Positions 6,391 to 9,837 of a stretch of DNA of 9,837 bases are shown here, piece by piece. The stretch is from positions 1-9,837 of the forward strand of contig CANBUA010000182.1 in the NCBI GenBank assembly GCA_947372535.1, written 5' to 3'. Numbering within the stretch: position 1 is the first letter of the stretch; each line of letters opens with the position of its first letter. Below the pieces are notes generated by a model. The model saw nothing but the letters and a program-made list of their open reading frames with translations, ran no database searches and was not told where the DNA came from. This stretch comes from Burkholderiales bacterium (GTDB lineage Bacteria; Pseudomonadota; Gammaproteobacteria; Burkholderiales; Burkholderiaceae). The position numbers and the translations under genes are program-made.

Positions 6391-6403
6391 TCAGATCGTC
6401 AGA

Positions 6404-8194
6404 TCAGTAACGAACTGGTGCAGGAGGCGACACGGTGAACGTGAACTTCTGGCCAGCGCCGGCGAAGAAAGCCGACAAGGTGCCCGAGATGCCGCAACCA
6501 GTGATCTTGGGGAAGGTCACGGTGTCAGAGAAGGTCAGCTTGCCGTTACCCAGCGACGAGATGGGGCCGTCGAACACCAGGGGGAACTCGACAGGCGTGA
6601 CCGTTTTGCAGGCGCCGAAGGGGATGTACACCAGCGAGGTGATGACGATGTCCACAGGGGCCTTGCCCTTGATGTGCAGGATGCCTTCATCGTCCAGGCT
6701 CACACTACCGGTCACAGGGCCGGCGGGTGTGATTTGCAGACCGACAGGCAACTTCAGACCGATCAGGTTAACCTTCTGGTTGAAGCTGGGGACCGACAAG
6801 TTGCCGTTCAAGGTCTTGGCAGTCACGTTGGCCTGGGCCGAGAAGCTTGATGCAGCTGGCAGGATCACGTCGGAGTTCAAGAGCTTCAGGTGCACGGTGG
6901 CAGCCAGAGGCCATTGGTTCAACGACACGATCAGGTCGCCGCCACCAGGGTTGGTGGTGGCTACCGGATCAGCCTTCTTGCTGTCGCAAGAACTTGGCAC
7001 GGCCTTGCCGGCGAAGCGGTCACCCAGCCAAGCCAGCACGGTCGGTGCAGCCTGGAACTGCGTCACGATGTGTTCGCTGGGGTACAGATCGAACGTCACG
7101 TTCTTGTACTTGGCGCAATAGGTCTTGCGCAGGGCAATGTCCTGGTCCAAGGGAATGAACTCGTCAGCCTGGCCGTGGTACTGGTACAGCGGCACGGTCA
7201 GTTGCTTCTTGCCCAGATCCTGCGCAGTCAGCACAACCCGAACAGGTTCCACGGCCAGCAGGGCGTCCAGCGACTGGCTGCCCTTGGTCAGGTTCTTGAC
7301 GTCCTGGTTCTGGAACTCGAACAGGGCCTTGAACACGCATTCCGTGTTGAGCTTGGCCAGGGCGGCTGCGCCGGCGTCGTTCTGCAGCAACTCGATTGGG
7401 ATTTGACCTGGGTATTGGTTGCCCAGACCGTTGATGGCCATGCCTAGGAAAGCAAAACCGGTGCTGCCATTGAGCATGCGCGACGTCTTGAGGAAGTCGG
7501 CGGGGATGCCACCGGCGGCGATGCCGACGATTTTCAGGTCAGGCGCGTAAGAGGCCAGCTCTTCAGCGGCCCACGCAGCGGTTTGACCGCCTTGCGAGTA
7601 GCCCCAGACAGCGGCAGGTGCCGTGGCACTCACGCCAGAGTTGGGAATGGCGGCCGAGGCCTTGAGGATGTCCAGTGTGGCGTGGGCTTGCGACTTGCCG
7701 GCCAAGTAGGTCGACGGCGCGCCGGAGAGCTGGCCTTCGTAGTCGGTGACCAGCACGGCATAGCCTTGCTTGAGGGCGGCCACGATGTTGGCGGTTTCAT
7801 AGTCGGTGCCCTTGGCCAATTGCTTGGCGGGGCCGCAGCTGGGGTCCAGGCCATGGGTGCCGACGGCGTACAGGATCACCGGGCGGGGGCCGGTACCGGT
7901 CCAGGCGGCCTTGGGCACGATGGTGGTGCCGGTGACAGCGAAGTCGCCATCGAGCGAATCCTTGGATTGGTAAACCACGTTCCAAGAGTTCACCTCAGGC
8001 GCATCGGTGCCGAGCTTGAGCGTGGCCGTGCGGTAGGAGATCAGGTCACCCTTGGTGCCCGAAACTGTGGGGTAGGTGTAGAACGTGGCGTCGTTGGGCG
8101 AGCCGACCGTTGGCGCAGCGTGGGCCGCCGACATGGCCAATGCAAGTGCGGTCAGGGGCAGTGCCACCTTCAGGCGAGAGAATTTTTCAATCAT
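6404..8194 (-). CDS. Secreted lipase/esterase (secretory lipase, LIP family) with extra beta-rich C-terminal domain
   Basis: This is a 596-residue exported alpha/beta hydrolase. A Sec signal peptide (MIEKFSRLKVALPLTALALA...) ends at an AHA-A cleavage site after about residue 26. The hydrolase domain (about 27-397) resembles the secretory lipase family typified by Candida antarctica lipase A. It has nucleophile Ser200 in GYSQGG, probable Asp344 in HGQADEF and His375 in PSEHIV; the segment VGTHGLDPSCG should form the oxyanion region. It probably hydrolyses acyl esters outside the cytoplasmic membrane. Residues 420-596 form a second, beta-rich domain with paired cysteines (GACKTVTP and TGCGISG), recalling a domain common in actinobacterial secreted proteins. 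The ATG at 8194 was chosen because GGAG lies 6 nt upstream and the signal peptide starts there; the longer frame from 8233 has no such site. A strong terminator follows, so it is probably monocistronic. Confidence 0.88.
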   Translation of the reverse strand: MIEKFSRLKVALPLTALALAMSAAHAAPTVGSPNDATFYTYPTVSGTKGDLISYRTATLKLGTDAPEVNSWNVVYQSKDSLDGDFAVTGTTIVPKAAWTGTGPRPVILYAVGTHGLDPSCGPAKQLAKGTDYETANIVAALKQGYAVLVTDYEGQLSGAPSTYLAGKSQAHATLDILKASAAIPNSGVSATAPAAVWGYSQGGQTAAWAAEELASYAPDLKIVGIAAGGIPADFLKTSRMLNGSTGFAFLGMAINGLGNQYPGQIPIELLQNDAGAAALAKLNTECVFKALFEFQNQDVKNLTKGSQSLDALLAVEPVRVVLTAQDLGKKQLTVPLYQYHGQADEFIPLDQDIALRKTYCAKYKNVTFDLYPSEHIVTQFQAAPTVLAWLGDRFAGKAVPSSCDSKKADPVATTNPGGGDLIVSLNQWPLAATVHLKLLNSDVILPAASSFSAQANVTAKTLNGNLSVPSFNQKVNLIGLKLPVGLQITPAGPVTGSVSLDDEGILHIKGKAPVDIVITSLVYIPFGACKTVTPVEFPLVFDGPISSLGNGKLTFSDTVTFPKITGCGISGTLSAFFAGAGQKFTFTVSPPAPVRY

Positions 8195-8200
8195 GCGTAT

Positions 8201-8206
8201 CTCCAA
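8201..8206 (-). promoter_or_regulatory. Ribosome binding site deciding the lipase start
   Basis: On the minus strand TTGGAG lies six bases before the ATG at 8192-8194. It supports the shorter reading frame, whose first residues form a proper signal peptide. Confidence 0.75.
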
Positions 8207-8292
8207 GATTGCTTGTGTGACTGCAAGGCACACGCAGTGCTTTGCTGGTCTCTATGGTCGCTAAGCAACTCGGACAGGTCGGTGATCGTTAA

Positions 8293-8327
8293 CCCCTTGT
8301 TGGCGCACGTTTCCTGCGAACGAGGGG
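8293..8327. repeat. Imperfect long hairpin in the lipase upstream region
   Basis: CCCCTTGTT (8293-8301) pairs with AACGAGGGG (8319-8327) with one T-G wobble. After a GG bulge, CGCA (8304-8307) pairs with TGCG (8315-8318) around a 7-nt loop. No T tract follows on either strand. It lies about 100 nt before the lipase start and could be part of an mRNA leader or a binding site. Confidence 0.4.
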
Positions 8328-8471
8328 GTGGGAAAATACGGATAAATAGGCATTTTGGTACATCTGCCATGCCTGAAAACCAGAACTGCTGAATTTCAAG
8401 GCACTCAAGCCGTCAGCCCTTGCAGCCCGCGGTGGCGTGGCATTAACCTGAGGCACAATCTCGGCCTGGCC

Positions 8472-8546
8472 GGCTCCGTAGTTCAATGGATAGAACGGTC
8501 CCCTCCTAAGGGACAGGTACAGGTTCGATTCCTGTCGGGGCCACCA
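8472..8546 (+). tRNA. tRNA-Arg (anticodon CCU), CCA encoded
   Basis: A full cloverleaf can be folded by eye. The acceptor stem is GGCTCCG/CGGGGCC with one G-U pair. The D arm is GTTC...GAAC, the anticodon arm GTCCC/GGGAC has loop CTCCTAA (anticodon CCT at 8505-8507), and the T arm is ACAGG-TTCGATT-CCTGT. Discriminator A and an encoded CCA follow. The anticodon reads the rare arginine codon AGG. The gene is 75 nt including CCA. Its 3' half overlaps, on the opposite strand, the end of the SGNH protein gene, and no intrinsic terminator is visible downstream. Confidence 0.95.
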
Positions 8547-9579
8547 CTGTTGTCGTCTTGCCCAAGGCCGTGAAGAGCTCTTTCAGGTGGGCTGCCAATG
8601 ATTGACCGATCAGCACATAGCCCTCGGTGCTCATGTGGGTGTCGTCCGGCAGATAGAGGTCCTGGGTCAATGGCGCTTGACGTGACAAAGGTTTTTCCAG
8701 ATCGACGTGCCGGATGTCCTGTTGCGCCAGCGCCTGCCAGACATTGGGCGGCGGGTGTTTGAACTGGGGCTGTTTCATGAACGGGCCGTAGACCGAGGAT
8801 TTGTCCGGGACCACCATCGTGCTCACCGTCATTCCAAGCGCCTGGGCAAATTCCTGTATGTCTTTCAAGGTGTTGATCGAGCGCGCCATGTCTGCCTCCG
8901 ACCAGTGTTGCTTGAGGTCGTCGTCGCGATAGTAGAGAAGCGTCGATGACTTGCGATTGCTGAACAGATGGCCGGTCATCAAAGGCGCGATCACGGTGGC
9001 GCCCGATCGCATGGGCTTGGGGAACGGCTGCCATGTGGTCCTCAATGCCTGAACGGCGTATTTCAAATCCGGGAGCATCGTGTCCACAGCGAAAAGGGGC
9101 CGCCGATCAAGCGTGTGGTCGCGCTTGATTCGCACAGGCTCGGGCAGCGCGCCGGGACATGATTTTTGAGCTGCAGAAAACCTGCCGATGAATTGGCGCT
9201 CAACGGTTTCGATCAACAGCACCCTCGTCTGCGGATGGCGTTCATGGACTGCCTGAATCCAGGTCTTGAGGCAAGCGGGATCGTCCAGACCCTGCCATTG
9301 GTAGGTCAGAAAATGGAGCCCGCTGCTCTGACGGGCCACGGTTTGCCAGACGTTTTTTTCCGAGAATGAATCACCCAGGATCAGCACATCGGGCTGCCCG
9401 CCGTCCCGGTTGAGATCGACGGACAGTGACGGTTGCGCCTGGTTCCAGCCGAAATCCCGCTCTGACAAGTGGCCCAACCTGGTCAAGTCGCCAGACAGTG
9501 GCTGGATGAACGCCCCCGCGCAGATCAGTAGGATGACCGGCAGCAAGCCGGTGATCGCAAAATACGCAAGGTAAGGCAT
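8506..9579 (-). CDS. SGNH-hydrolase-like protein, probable polysaccharide O-acetyltransferase partner of MBOAT (AlgX/AlgJ-like role)
   Basis: This is a 357-residue protein with an N-terminal signal anchor (about residues 1-25) and a periplasmic domain. Catalytic motifs of an SGNH esterase/transferase are visible: LILGDSFSE (Ser71) near the start and DDTHMSTEGY (Asp312, His315) near the end. In O-acetylation systems such a protein takes acetyl groups delivered across the membrane by an MBOAT protein and places them on a polysaccharide. The MBOAT gene lies just upstream with a 3-nt gap. The motif order (Ser first, Asp/His last) is the ordinary SGNH order, not that of AlgX/AlgJ as I remember it, so this is probably an AlgX-related functional analogue. 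The acceptor polysaccharide is unknown. The last 13 or so residues (APTGIEPVPVP) are antisense tRNA-Arg sequence and the TAG stop lies in the tRNA. The start has no strong Shine-Dalgarno sequence, consistent with coupling to the upstream gene. Confidence 0.82.
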   Translation of the reverse strand: MPYLAYFAITGLLPVILLICAGAFIQPLSGDLTRLGHLSERDFGWNQAQPSLSVDLNRDGGQPDVLILGDSFSEKNVWQTVARQSSGLHFLTYQWQGLDDPACLKTWIQAVHERHPQTRVLLIETVERQFIGRFSAAQKSCPGALPEPVRIKRDHTLDRRPLFAVDTMLPDLKYAVQALRTTWQPFPKPMRSGATVIAPLMTGHLFSNRKSSTLLYYRDDDLKQHWSEADMARSINTLKDIQEFAQALGMTVSTMVVPDKSSVYGPFMKQPQFKHPPPNVWQALAQQDIRHVDLEKPLSRQAPLTQDLYLPDDTHMSTEGYVLIGQSLAAHLKELFTALGKTTTVVAPTGIEPVPVP

Positions 9580-9582
9580 GGC

Positions 9583-9837
9583 TCAGAACTGGAAATACAG
9601 GAAGGGGCTGTTTTGTTTGATGAACATCACGGCGATGGAAAACACCAGGCCCATGGCCAGGGCATGGCCGCGTGTCATCTGCCAATGACGGCCATGTGGG
9701 CGGACAGGCACTTGATCGCAAGCGGGGGCATGGTTGGCCAGCCATTGCTGGGAATTGGGCAACCGCCAGACGATCACCAGCCCAATGACTACCCACAAGC
9801 TGGCCCGCTGATATTGCAAGGTGTCCAGAGGCGGGCT
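9583..9837 (-). CDS. MBOAT-family membrane O-acyltransferase (AlgI-like), C-terminal part, 5' end outside window
   Basis: The frame is open to the right edge and gives the last 84 residues of an integral membrane protein. Two hydrophobic helices are visible (ASLWVVIGLVIVWRL and ALAMGLVFSIAVMFI), separated by a basic loop. The protein ends in SPFLYFQF, the characteristic C-terminus of AlgI-like MBOAT proteins, which move acetyl groups from the cytoplasm to the periplasm for polysaccharide O-acetylation. The catalytic histidine lies outside the window. The gene stops 3 nt before the SGNH partner starts, so the two are surely one operon. An internal TTG at 9819 could be mistaken for a start, but the reading frame continues upstream with hydrophobic family-like context. 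Confidence 0.75.
   Translation of the reverse strand, partial: SPPLDTLQYQRASLWVVIGLVIVWRLPNSQQWLANHAPACDQVPVRPHGRHWQMTRGHALAMGLVFSIAVMFIKQNSPFLYFQF

Larger units (their letters stand above)
8195..8471. other. Divergent intergenic region between lipase and tRNA-Arg
   Basis: This 277-bp region should contain the minus-strand lipase promoter and the plus-strand tRNA promoter. The part around 8330-8365 is AT-richer and could carry the lipase promoter, but I see no convincing -35/-10 pair. CACAAT at 8454-8459 is a candidate -10 for the tRNA (four of six consensus bases), without a good -35. A long imperfect hairpin lies at 8293-8327 (listed separately). No protein gene is supported here. Confidence 0.45.

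Noticed and set aside
7583..8392. 269-residue plus-strand frame opposite the lipase N-terminus
   Set aside because: It is an antisense shadow extending into the intergenic region, with no motif or supporting start, and the lipase is certain.
8472..8546. tRNA as an integration (attachment) site
   Set aside because: No integrase gene, no duplicated tRNA 3' end and no phage-like genes are visible in the window.
8355..8573. 72-residue plus-strand frame containing the tRNA
   Set aside because: It is translated tRNA sequence; the cloverleaf explains the conservation.
9583..9819. Small 78-residue membrane protein starting at TTG 9819
   Set aside because: The frame remains open to the window edge, and its sequence and YFQF ending fit the C-terminus of a larger MBOAT protein, so it is a partial gene and not a small one.

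Overview
The window looks like chromosomal DNA from a high-GC betaproteobacterium, most likely Burkholderiales of the Comamonadaceae/Aquabacterium/Rubrivivax type. This is inferred from the strong G/C third-position bias, the ParC C-terminus, the small H-NS-family protein, and an Aer-type receptor in a kinase/USP neighbourhood. No phage, insertion sequence, CRISPR array or conventional defence locus is visible. Ten protein genes (two cut by the window edges) and one tRNA are supported.

Left part (1-930, plus strand): the 3' end of parC (topoisomerase IV subunit A), then a small unrecognised protein (429-917) whose base composition is visibly less GC-rich than its neighbours. It carries an HG...C motif pair reminiscent of caspase-like or Stv-type folds.

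Signalling block (930-4866, minus strand): read 5'->3' on the minus strand, the order is an Aer-type aerotaxis receptor, a YfcE-like metallophosphoesterase, and a Ser/Thr kinase fused to a universal stress protein domain. The phosphoesterase and kinase reading frames overlap by 11 nt, so they are probably co-translated. A 9-bp inverted repeat lies between the receptor and the phosphoesterase.

Middle (4867-6302, plus strand): a divergent intergenic region with tandem hairpins is followed by a very short H-NS-family protein lacking the usual coiled coil and the arginine of the QGR motif. Next comes an unrecognised single-pass, helical, probably periplasmic protein.

Lipase unit (6327-8194, minus strand): a secreted secretory-lipase-family alpha/beta hydrolase has an extra beta-rich C-terminal domain resembling one common in actinobacterial secreted proteins. 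It ends at a strong intrinsic terminator enclosed by nested inverted repeats.

Right part (8472-9837): tRNA-Arg(CCU) on plus converges with a minus-strand polysaccharide O-acetylation pair, an MBOAT protein (partial, upstream) and an SGNH-type partner. The SGNH reading frame runs into the antisense of the tRNA and ends on a stop codon formed opposite its anticodon loop.

No clearly new multi-gene system is evident. The most worthwhile leads are the phosphoesterase/kinase-USP coupling, the truncated H-NS-like protein with its structured leader, the lipase C-terminal domain, the HG...C protein, and the CDS/tRNA overlap.
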